Assembly (NCBI GenBank): GCA_025677835.1
Contig: JAIXMR010000103.1
Coordinates: forward strand, 1-64,000
From: Sporodiniella umbellata
Taxonomy: Eukaryota > Mucoromycota > Mucoromycetes > Mucorales > Rhizopodaceae
DNA length: 64,000 nucleotides
Direction of reading: 5' to 3'
Position 1 is the stretch's first letter. The number at the start of each line of letters is the position of its first letter. The notes beneath the pieces are model-generated. The model made no database searches and was not told the DNA's origin. It saw nothing but the letters and a program-made list of their open reading frames with translations. Both the position numbers and the translations under genes were made by a program. Positions 35,862-45,130 of this stretch are shown piece by piece.

Positions 35862-36460
35862 ATGGCGCCAATAGTAAGAAAGCTTTACCATTTTTTTTTA
35901 AAAAAAAAAAAGTCTTAATAATTTAGCAACTTTCAACAGAATAAAAGAAGACAGAACTCCAATGTATTTGCTATGTTCGATAAGGCGCAAGTCATGGAAT
36001 TTAAGGATGCATTTAGTATCATGGACACAAACAGTGATGGTCTAGTGGATGTCAATGATTTAAAAGTAACATTTGAAAGGCTAGGTATAACTCCTTCAAA
36101 CCTTTTTGAAGCAAAACTAAATATATACATGCATATATAGGTCAACCTGCAACTGAGGATGAGATCAAAGATATGATGGGTGATGCTTCAGGACCAATAA
36201 ATTTTACAGTTTTTTTGACACTTATGGCGGATAAACTGGCAGATACAGATACAGAAAATACAATACTAAAGGCATTCACAGCTTTCGATGATAATAGAAA
36301 TGGAAAGATAAACGCGGAGTACTTACGAGAATGTATGACGACCATGGGAGACCGATTCACTGATGAAGAAGTAGATATAATGTTCAAGGGCTCTGTAGTG
36401 GACGAAGAAGGAAATTTTAATTATAGAGACTTTGTGAGAATACTAAAACATGGAGAATAA
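35862..36460 (+). CDS. Myosin II regulatory light chain (EF-hand protein)
   Basis: Exons 35862-35873, 35940-36084, 36141-36460; 158 aa. The first exon codes only MAPI. The join gives KRRQNSNVFAMFDKAQVMEFKDAF, matching regulatory light chains; the Ser corresponds to the conserved phosphorylation site (Ser19 of the vertebrate protein) while the Thr beside it is Asn. The first EF-hand loop, DTNSDGLVDVNDL, retains acidic ligands. The other loops (DDNRNGKIN and later) are weaker, as usual. The end RDFVRILKHGE is typical. It binds the IQ region of class II myosin heavy chain and acts in the cytokinetic ring. Only 37 bp separate its stop from that of NUP133. Confidence 0.9.
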
Positions 36461-36497
36461 AAAAAATAAAAGAACAAAATGCATATATCCAAACTTT

Positions 36498-39400
36498 TCA
36501 ATTGGTGTTTATTGCTTTTTGCACCAAGCACTCCAGCTTCTTTATATCTTGTGATTGAAACAAGCTAGAAAATAGGCTTGGAGGGATTGCCTTGTTAGTG
36601 CCCGGTTTAGTTATACGATAAGTGTATGTTTCCATCAAGGCATTTTGTCGCTGTATGTCTGTCATCTGCTCATAAAAAGTTATATATCGATTACTGAGGT
36701 CTCTTCTGTATATTTCCGTCCATATTATCTTCAAAAAGAGCTCTGATGAGTCATTGTCTAGCTCATTTGTTAGTTTGAGTGCGGTTATGACGTTTTCGAC
36801 ATCAGGTCCAAAATTATCGAGCAAAACTAGTAGTTTAATTACATCTAATTTACTGATACTTTTTTCTTCTAGTAAAGAGTGTATAGACATCCTTAGGTTT
36901 TTTAGCTCCTCTTTGTTGTTTCTGCCAACAATTATACGGCCACACTTGGATAAAATAAACTCTACTGGTGACTCGTTGAGTGGTATCTTAGCCAGATGTT
37001 CCTTAAATGCTTCAACAATTTCCGTTTGTATAGCTTCAAACTCGAGGTCAATACTTATCTTTCTCAATGCGTGTAGTCCTATAAAGCAAATTTATACTTG
37101 ATCAAATGTAGTTGCTTTTTTTTTTTTCGTATTACCTGTGATGACTTCAGTACTATCGCATGCTAACAAATTGCTCTTTCTATCCTCTGCGTCAGCAACA
37201 AAGAGCATCTTTGCCCAACTCAGCATGGTACATCGCTTGTACACATTTTGCTCTTTGTTCAATCCTTCCTTCAAATCGATAAGTGCTTTTGCATTGTCCT
37301 CCTTCAAAAGATGGTAAATCCACGATACATTGGTAACTTTGTGTTCGAAAAAGGTACTTAAAAACTCTGGGGCATATTGGCTCCAAACCAATATATTAGC
37401 CTCTTTGTCTAACAAATTGCCATCAGATCTTCTGTTGCCATTTTTTTTTCTTACCATTGTTGATATACCACTCCATTATCAACACAAAGTAATCGTAGCC
37501 ATATATACTTATAAACTTTTTATGCTTTTTTTGCTTCTCATGTTCACTTAGATGACTTTGTTGTATTGCCATTATTATAGAAAAAAGGTTGTGATACCTT
37601 TCGGCAAGCTCAATAGCTGATTCAAAACAGTTACAGTCGCATAAGCCTTTGATAATAACGTTTTGCAACTTTTTCAGTTTGTTGATCTCGCTCTTATGGA
37701 CGTCTCCATTGCTATGGGTCAAAAATTATGTTTTCGAACCGAAATATGTTAGTGCTACAAAACGTTTACCTTTTTTCAACTTCAATTGACAAGTATTTTA
37801 GAAGGAAAGAAGAAACATCACATATCCCTTCTTTTAGCTCTATTACGGATAAATCCGATAAGCCATTTGACGCTAAAAGAAAGCATTGATGCATTTTTTC
37901 AAAGACTGTTGTTAAAACTTTGCTGCCACTAGAAACTTTTTTTTTTTTAGATCTCAAAAGAAAGTGTGTTCGTATGTACCCATCCAGAGATCTCCAAAAT
38001 GATGCTTGATATCGTAAATAGTTATGTACTTTTCTTCGTATTTTATAGCTCTTTGCGCTAAACACTGTATAACTTGGTTAATATATACTGTCAGTTTTCT
38101 TCCTAGAGTAAAAAAAAAATACCAAAACAGTCTCTTGCATTTTTTTCAGGTATTGAGCAGATTCGTCTGTGCTCAAATTCGTGCTGTCAATGTTTTGAAG
38201 TACTGTATCCAAGATTGAATTTATTTGCAACGGCTAAAAAAAACCTTGTTGAGACAATCTTGTTTAGTTTATATGTCTAATCTTACATGATCTATTAAAA
38301 ATGTTCGAACAGTATCAGTATCCCCACTTGTGTTTTGGCAGGATTTAATGGCATTTTCAAAAACACTGTAAAGACTTTGGTCTATCGATTCATAAAGAAC
38401 TATGGCGAGGTGGTAGTACTCTGTAGTTTTTAATAGTTTAAATCTTTCTGACTCTGGAACCTACAATAGAAAATTAATACAGTATTTTTTTAAGAGAAAA
38501 AAAAAACTTACCAAATACATCAACCCATTGTCAGCCAATGCAGACATAATTCTGTTTGAAAAAACATATCTCGATTCAACATAAAGACCTAAATCCAATG
38601 ACTTAGGTAACAGGTCGCAACCATTGAATATTTCGTCTGCCAGTAGTGTCACAGGCTCAGTGATATCCTCTTGGTCTGTGCGAAGCGGAAATTGCAATGG
38701 TCCCTATATTTGTCTTAAAAGTTTTGTAAAAAAAAAAAAAAAAAAAAAAAAGAAAACGAAAAACTCACATCCTCAGATACACCAAAGAACACGGCCTGCT
38801 GGAGTCTAGATTTAAATACAAGGGAGTCCCTTTCTCTCTACTCGAAAAAAAAAAGGTCAGAATAGCCAAAATAATCACCTGGTATTTACAATATTATCTG
38901 AATCAGGAGTATGTATATTTCTATATGTTATCGTTTTTTTTTTAGTAAGAAACAAACTATATATATAAAGAGTACCTTTCTCGGTCTTTCAGGCCATCAA
39001 TATCTATTTGAAAGTCGATTATGTCGTTCTTAGTAATTATTGTAGCAGATAGAGTGGAGGTATTTATCAAAGATATCTTTGAACACAAAATTTCGTTTTC
39101 CTCTTTGAGAGCCACACGCTCCTCAAATATAAATTCTTTGTCAAGCGAAATTGCCACCACTGTTCTATCAAAAGTTATAAATGCAACAGGCAATGGACAC
39201 CCATAAGCCATGTACAACTTTGGTGTTTGTTTTAGACTATCAGGTACAACAGAATATGGAACAGATACTGCCTGTAATATTAATAGAGACGCATTTTCCT
39301 TTAATGCCGATCGATTGTGTTTGAGTTCGATAATAGCATATTGTACATAGTCTCCCATTTCAGGTACTGAGTAAGATATTAGAGTGAAAAACACACCATT

Positions 39401-40591
39401 CCTAGGTACCAAAACGTTCAAATTTTCGATTTTTGTTTAAAACAACCTACGAGAACAAGCAAATATCTAATAAACTTGATTGAATAGAGTTCTTTGCAAA
39501 ATGAGGCGGCACGTGTGAAGAAAGAGCTTGCTGCACATAATTCTCGGTATGTAGGATAGTCAAAAACTAATGCACATAGTTTTTAATTTCAAAGCTTTCA
39601 TGGTTGAATATTTTTTCTACCTCTATTTTAGACTCATGTAATTTCCAGATGGCTATGTGTTTTGTATAAACTACATAGATGTATCCTTCAATAAAATCAA
39701 TCTTCAGTACTTTCCCTCGGCAGGGCAGAGAATAATTGTATGTATTTGGTAAGCTGGGTATACTTTTTGGTCCAAACACCACTTCACTCAAAGTTCTTAT
39801 AAAGCTTGTTTGTTTATAAAAAGAAAACACTGAAATTTCCTCTGTATGGTGTAGTTGGGTCAAATATATGCTGGAGATACTTGTTCCAATTACCACCTGC
39901 TGTAGGCTGAGAATAACTTTGACAGCCGTGACGTGTTCTGTTTGGCTGAAGGGTATCTGATATGTGAGAAACGTTTTATCAGTGTATTGTCTCCAGTACT
40001 GCATTCTGCCGCTCTTGTTTAGAGCCAACATTCCAAGCGAACTTTCAATTTCAATCAAATAAACTGTAGATAACCCTAGGCTTTTCTCTACAGGCAAATA
40101 AAATATACGATTACCATTCTACAAAGAACAATTAGTTACCAACCACTCTGTTCGTTTTTTGATAGACATTTTTCAATTTAGGCTAAATCTTACTTTTCGT
40201 TGATAAAAATACAGATGAATGCTGTTAGCAGTAGCGACTGAGATGCAATGTTGTGGTTCGTGTATCTGTACATTGATGTCTTTTGCTAAAAAGTCGTTAA
40301 TAGAGCCTATGCTAAGGCTTTAAATTGTACAAAAAATAGCGACTTGTATTTACTTTTTGCAAGAATTTCTCCTAAAGAAGAGGGTAGTTTACAGCTTCGA
40401 AGAATCCTATACACATCGGTTTGACTCAAAATTGTGGCATCAGCCCAAGAAGCTGGATACGATATATCCAGCCTACTATTTCCACTAATAAAGTCGTGAA
40501 GTTCGGGTGGGTTTGTTTCTTTTTTTTTGCGGAAAAAAGGTGAGAGTTTGGAGCTACTGGAAGTTCCTCTAGCTGTCTTGATTTTAGGCAT
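36498..40591 (-). CDS. NUP133: Nucleoporin NUP133 (Y-complex of the nuclear pore)
   Basis: Fifteen exons: 40591-40354, 40306-40194, 40118-39576, 39530-39451, 39401-38976, 38920-38879, 38835-38769, 38703-38512, 38460-38287, 38233-38123, 38064-37980, 37935-37770, 37711-37455, 37402-37136, 37078-36498; 1113 aa, normal for the family. The N-terminal third is the beta-propeller (LPVEKSLGLSTVYLIEIE, LAIWKLHE-like blades, YVQYAIIEL). An alpha-helical stack follows, ending in EVITGLHALRKISIDLEFEAIQTEI and the IWTEIYRRDLSNRYITFYE region. It is the membrane-side scaffold of the Y (Nup84/107) complex. The joint between exons 3 and 4 is uncertain because an 11-bp near-repeat offers alternative sites; all other joins are frame-consistent. 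Confidence 0.85.
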
Positions 40592-41044
40592 GTAAAAATT
40601 AACCAAAGTAAAGAGCAGAAAAATCCAAAGGGAGTTTGAAGTTTTTTTTTTTTTTTTTGTTTTGCAAACTGTAGATTTGATCAAGACCTTTTTTAACCTG
40701 CATTGGCTTTAATAGCATCACACCATTGTAAAAAAGAAAAAAAAAAAAAAAAAAAAAAGAAAGGTATGTAATAGGAAGATGTTAGTGCTCTATACGATTT
40801 TGGGCTTTGCTGTAGATCAAATAAATATATCGATTATAAGTTTTATTCGGTACCCAACACGAGAATAGTCGTAGTTCTCAGCTTAGAAATAAGTCTCTTT
40901 TTCTTTCGTTTTAAGTTGTAATCATTGAGGTATTCCTATCAATTTGTTATGTTTTTTTTTTACCGTGATTTGTTGCATATACACCAAGAACACTGGTTTT
41001 TCTCAAATTTGTCTTTCTCTTTTTTTTTTAGTAACACACTAAAC
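40592..41044. other. Divergent promoter region, NUP133 and SDC1
   Basis: About 450 bp with a T-tract next to the NUP133 start (40640-40658) and an A-tract at 40736-40758. Plus-strand frames running through it into SDC1 lack support; the SDC1 start is taken as the ATG at 41045. Confidence 0.45.
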
Positions 41045-41779
41045 ATGACAGACAATCCCGAATTACAGACAAAAGAAACACAAGTAGACCTAACCCCTAA
41101 AAATGTACAACTGGGTCTAGCAATAAAGTCAGTTGAGCAAATAGAACCAATACAACAAGTAGAAGCTATACAAGAAACGCGTACTGATCAAGACACTTCA
41201 GAACCTGACCAAGCTAGCGAACCTATACCAACAACAACAATGGAATCAGATCTAATAACCCAAGCAACACAAAAAACCCAACAAGCGTCATTAAAGACTC
41301 ATATTCAGCCCATGTAATTAACCTACTTTGGAATGATATAAATAAGACTCTGTGAACTCATTGTTTGAAAAGGGAATTGGCCTTTGAAGAAATGGAAACA
41401 ATCAAGCCAGCCATTAATGATCTTCCCATGACAGTACAAGTAAGTTGGCTTTCATACATTTCTAAAGCTGAAACTTTAAAGGAATCCTCTGGGGAATTGA
41501 ATCAGACAAAAACGGAAGGTAATGCCGAAGATACTAATGTCCCCAAAAGCAAGCAAGTCGAAGGTGGTGTTCCGCCAAGAGTTTATTTAGACAAAACTGT
41601 TGTACCCACTTTATTGGAGGGTATGAAGCTGTTAGCTACGGAACGGTAACACCTTTTTTTTTTTTTTTTTTTTCTAGAAAAAATAGTTAAACCCTTTTCT
41701 TTTTTTTTATTCAAGTCCTTCAGATCCGCTTGCTTACCTTGGGCAGTTTCTATTGAGCCGATCAAATGGGAAACAATAG
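41045..41779 (+). CDS. SDC1: COMPASS subunit SDC1 (DPY30 domain)
   Basis: Exons 41045-41313, 41373-41645, 41716-41779; 201 aa. The C-terminus carries the DPY30 dimerisation helices: RVYLDKTVVPTLLEGMKLL, then ATER joined across intron 2 to PSDPLAYLGQFLLSRS. In COMPASS (SET1 H3K4 methyltransferase) this dimer docks on BRE2/ASH2. The first 150 residues are polar, rich in Gln, Thr, Glu and Pro, and probably disordered. A strong donor-like GTAAGT at 41440 and an AG at 41481 could define a further 42-nt in-frame intron, shortening the linker by 14 residues. Confidence is high for the domain, moderate for the N-terminal structure. Confidence 0.86.
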
Positions 41780-41913
41780 TAGAAACGAATCATGTTTTGA
41801 AAACCCGATCCAGTAACAAAGTGAAGATTAGACTTGAAAATAAAAACAACTCTTTTTTTTTCTAAAATAACTCTTTTCTTTGCATTTATATTTATTTGAC
41901 TTTTTTAAAACAG

Positions 41914-42216
41914 ATGGGGTTTATCGAAAAAATTAAGTCCGGTGTAGAAATGTGGAGAATCGAAAAGTATACAAAACGTAGACCTGTTCTTTCTCCTGAC
42001 TACGAACAAAAAGGTAAGCCAACCTGAACAGACCCAAAAAAAAAAAGACAGCCGCCTTATTCTCTTTCAGACAAGCAGTTCTATAATAGCCATTACAAAG
42101 ATGGTGTTTATTTTTCTCGAGAGCAGAGTACGAATACGTTCAAAAGGACAGCGTCCTTACTAAGAACTAGAAGCGAAAAAATCACGCGCTCTTCGGAAAA
42201 CTATAATGGGTCCTAA
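41914..42216 (+). CDS. Small protein of unknown function (81 aa)
   Basis: Exons 41914-42013 and 42071-42216. The sequence begins MGFIEKIKSGVEMWRIEKYT, basic with an amphipathic start, then RRPVLSPDYEQK, and after the intron HYKDGVYFSREQS and a Ser/Thr/Arg-rich tail. I recognise no domain and see no signal peptide or membrane segment. Support for being real: GTAAGC donor, CTTTCAG acceptor, frame kept across the join, and it sits 134 bp after SDC1 on the same strand with its own ATG. Confidence 0.55.
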
Positions 42217-42373
42217 AATCCTTTTTGATTAAAAAAATACCAATTCTGGAAATTGCTTGTGTTTAAGTAGAGGAAAGCTTTTATTAAGACAAACAAAGTC
42301 GGTCTACTGCACTACTACCTTGTACAACTACTATAAAACTTACCGAATACTATAAATTATTAGAGTTTGGTCT

Positions 42374-42405
<32 letters not shown>

Positions 42406-43056
42406 CAAAAGAAGGTTATTGGAGGTGCAGTCTTTAATTGATGGCGTAAAAATAACAGAAACATAATTACAACACAAGTCGTTTTATGTGAAATTTGTTA
42501 TATAATGAACTGATATATTTTCTTGTCATTTTATATAGCAACAAAAAAAACTCGTCGATACGACTTTAGATGTTCAAAAAAGAGTCCAAAGTGCTACTTT
42601 CGGGCAACTATAATCCGGACCAACTTAAAAGACATTATGTGTATCAAAGACACCGATTATATGATTTAATCTTTTCTAGATAATGACTTGGGTATCCGTT
42701 GTTTGGTAATTGCCAACAACGTGGATGACTCTAATTATTTATCAGTTATCTCAAACTCATCCCTCAATAGCCCTTTTTCGCAGATCGCAAACTTTTTTTC
42801 GTACCCCTCAATTTTCTTTTTGAGTTTTTCACCTCTTTTTATACTTTATCTCACTTTTGGGGCTTGTAAATGTACTATGTGCTTAAAGTAAAATATCTAG
42901 TTAAATAAAGCCATTTCATCTGTGTATTATTGAAATCGTGTGGGTATTACAATGTCGTTGAGGGTATTGGCGTTGGGGGTATGAGTCAAAAATAAAATCT
43001 ACCATATAAAGTCTTGCTCTCCGAAAAGAGCAGGCGGTTCTTTAGCCATCACAACA
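42217..43056. other. Intergenic, AT-rich
   Basis: Contains a T homopolymer of about 25 bases (42379-42405). The plus-strand frame 42688-42891 is Phe/Ser/Leu-rich and unsupported. This begins a 6-kb gene-poor block that holds the LTR copies. Confidence 0.45.
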
Positions 43057-43180
43057 GTATCTGTAATGACTTGGGACTAACACTCTTCTATTATCATTAC
43101 CCAATGTTTATTACATTACTCTGTTACTGCATTCCATGTTAGATATGTAATTTGATTGAACACTCTTTTACTTTGTTAGA

Positions 43181-43194
43181 GAGTATAAATACTC
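43181..43194 (+). promoter_or_regulatory. Palindromic TATA box inside LTR copy A
   Basis: GAGTATAAATACTC is a perfect inverted repeat around a TATAAA core, 119 bp into the LTR. Copy B has nearly the same motif (GAGTATAAATACCC, about 44690-44703) and so does copy C near 44531. Conservation between copies suggests it is the LTR's own promoter element. Confidence 0.5.
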
Positions 43195-43440
43195 TTTGTT
43201 AATTCATTCAAATAAACAGCAGCAAACAACTACATACTCTTTTTACTATTCAAGTATTCTTTCTTAGACTGTTCGTCTACTCTGTTTCCTTTAATTAATA
43301 TTTTGCCTCGCTCTTACAGATCCGCTTCGTCTGTAAGCTCTATTGTCCAGAAGTTCCTCTACAAGTCCTTGACGCTACACTTCTCCCTTCCGAGGTTGTG
43401 TCGATTCAAACCTGAACCTTTCCGGCTCTTCCCTTACCCT

Positions 43441-43804
43441 GAGAAACATTTTACTTTTTAGGATACTGTATAATCTTTTTAATAATTTTTTTTTTTTTTT
43501 TTTTTGGATTTTTCTTGAAAAAGATGAATTTATTGTACTACCTGAGCCCCTATTATGTCTAAAATAATTTTTTTTTTATTTTAAGATTCATTTTCTTGAA
43601 AAAAAAATTGTCATGGATCTTGATCATGTTTTTGATTTTCCCGTTATTTTCACTAATTTCGAAATATCTTATCTTTTTAGAAAACAAACATTTTTAGCTA
43701 TTTTTTTTGTTTATTTTTTTTATTTATAACCTAATTTAGCAGTAATATTGATTTTCAACCTTTTTAAATAATAAATTTGTCTATAATTTTAGAACATTTC
43801 TCCC
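43441..43804. mobile_element. Putative small non-autonomous insertion within LTR copy A
   Basis: Extra sequence relative to copy B. It starts GAGAAACATT and ends near GAACATTTCT, an imperfect inverted pair, and CCCT occurs at both junctions, which could be a short target duplication. The inside is very AT-rich with a long T-tract (43488-43505) and no frame. A MITE-like insertion is one reading; loss of this stretch from copy B is the alternative. Confidence 0.4.
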
Positions 43805-43832
43805 TGTTTGAAGACACAGCTCTTACAGTATC

Positions 43833-44403
43833 TTTTGTAATGCAATAATAGCGGAATGTGTTATTTTTCGTCAAAGTATCACATGATGCCTATTGTTTTA
43901 CATAAAAGGAAAAAAAACACAAAGCATTTTTCAGAAGGAAGGCTGCAGATGATTATTCCCCACAACAATTAAGTGTAAGACGTGAAATTATGCAATTCAT
44001 CATTTAATGCTATTCTTGGAACCTGGTGGTCAAATTGAGTAAACGACTTGTATTCTGAGCACCGGCCGCAAGAATTCGAATTATTAGCGGAATTCGAATT
44101 TAAAATTTTGTCCACAAAGTCTATTTGTCTAAAACTAGTCACGTGTTTCATGATGGCAAGGCTTTTGTGACGGTCTAAAAATAGTACCTCGATACCTTTT
44201 TTTACCGTCAGCTTTTCGATTATTAACAATTGAAAACAAGCAGGCACCGTGCAAGTTTTTCTAATCTATCACAAAGCACAATAAGAGCAAAAAAGAAAAC
44301 ATGACTTTGCTTTCTTCTAAAAGCACAGGCTTTTTCTTTTAGTTAACAATAACTTTTTCGTAAATTATAAATGCATTTACAGACAATTCTTTTCATCAAA
44401 GAC
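43833..44403. other. Spacer between LTR copies A and C
   Basis: A 92-codon minus-strand frame (43969-44247) contains CGRCSEYKSF and no domain I recognise; it may be transposon debris. Nothing else supported. Confidence 0.4.
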
Positions 44404-45130
44404 TGTAATGACTTGTTACCAACTTTCCTTTGATATTGCCAATGCCCTTCTTATTTTATGCATGACTATTTTCGGTTGCTCTGCTTTTTTCTCTTTACTT
44501 GAAATTACATTCTTTAATTCTATCAAAGAGCATAAATACTCTTTCAAACAATAAAGATTAGCTGAAATAATGTAATGACTTGGGACTAACATTCTTCTAT
44601 TACCAGTACCCAATGTTTATTACATTACTCTATTACTACATTCCACTTTAGTTACTTAATTTGACTGAACATTCTCTTACCTCAACAAAGAGTATAAATA
44701 CCCTTTGTCAATTCATTCAAATAAAGACAAGCAAAATATTACTTATTCCTTTTACTATTCAAGTATTCCTTCTTAGACTGTCCGTCTATTCTGTTTTCCT
44801 TTAATTAATATTTTGCCTCGCTCTTACAGGTATGCTTCGTCTGTAAGCTCTGTTTTTCCGAAATTCCACTACAAGTCTTTAACGACACTTCTCCCTTCCG
44901 AAGTTGTGTCAATCCAAACCTGAACCTTTCCGGCTCTTCCCTTTCCCTATTTGAAGACACAACTCTTACATTAGCAAAATATTACTCATAAGATTTCTTC
45001 TTAAACTGTCCGTCTGTCCCTTCCTATTTTTTTATACTCAATCTTTTGCCTTGCCCCTACCTATCTGCTTTGTTTGTAATTCTATTGTCCTGAATTCCCA
45101 TTACAAGTCCTTAACGCCACACTACTCCCT
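44404..45130. mobile_element. Older LTR copy C, split by insertion of copy B
   Basis: The left part (44404-44562) begins TGTAATGACTTGTTACC and includes CAAAGAGCATAAATACTC, matching the first half of copies A and B with more changes. The right part (44976 to about 45130) continues with AAATATTACTC, TTAAACTGTCCGTCTGTCC, GCCTTGCCCCTACC and ACAAGTCCTTAACGCCACAC, matching their second half. The two halves join smoothly if copy B and one TTAGC are removed. The right end is truncated or too diverged to see the terminal TTACA. Confidence 0.65.
44558..44975. mobile_element. Solo LTR (copy B) with 5-bp TSD, inserted in copy C
   Basis: The body 44563-44970 starts TGAAATAATGTAATGACTTG and ends ACACAACTCTTACA. 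Identical TTAGC flanks it at 44558-44562 and 44971-44975. Internal landmarks shared with copy A are ATTAATATTTTGCCTCGCTC, GCTTCGTCTGTAAGCTCT and CCTGAACCTTTCCGGCTCTT. At 408 bp it is probably the intact LTR length. No internal retrotransposon region is present. Confidence 0.75.

Larger units (their letters stand above)
43057..43832. mobile_element. Solo LTR (copy A) with 5-bp target duplication and a secondary insertion
   Basis: The element body 43062-43827 starts TGTAATGACTTGGGACTAAC and ends AGACACAGCTCTTACA, so it has TG...CA ends. It is bounded by identical GTATC at 43057-43061 and 43828-43832, a perfect 5-bp target-site duplication. Positions 43062-43440 and 43805-43827 line up with copy B (44563-44970). 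About 360 AT-rich bases between them are absent from copy B and look like a later insertion. No internal gag-pol or primer-binding site is present, so this is a solo LTR left after recombination between the two LTRs of a retrotransposon. Orientation is not fixed by coding sequence. Confidence 0.75.
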
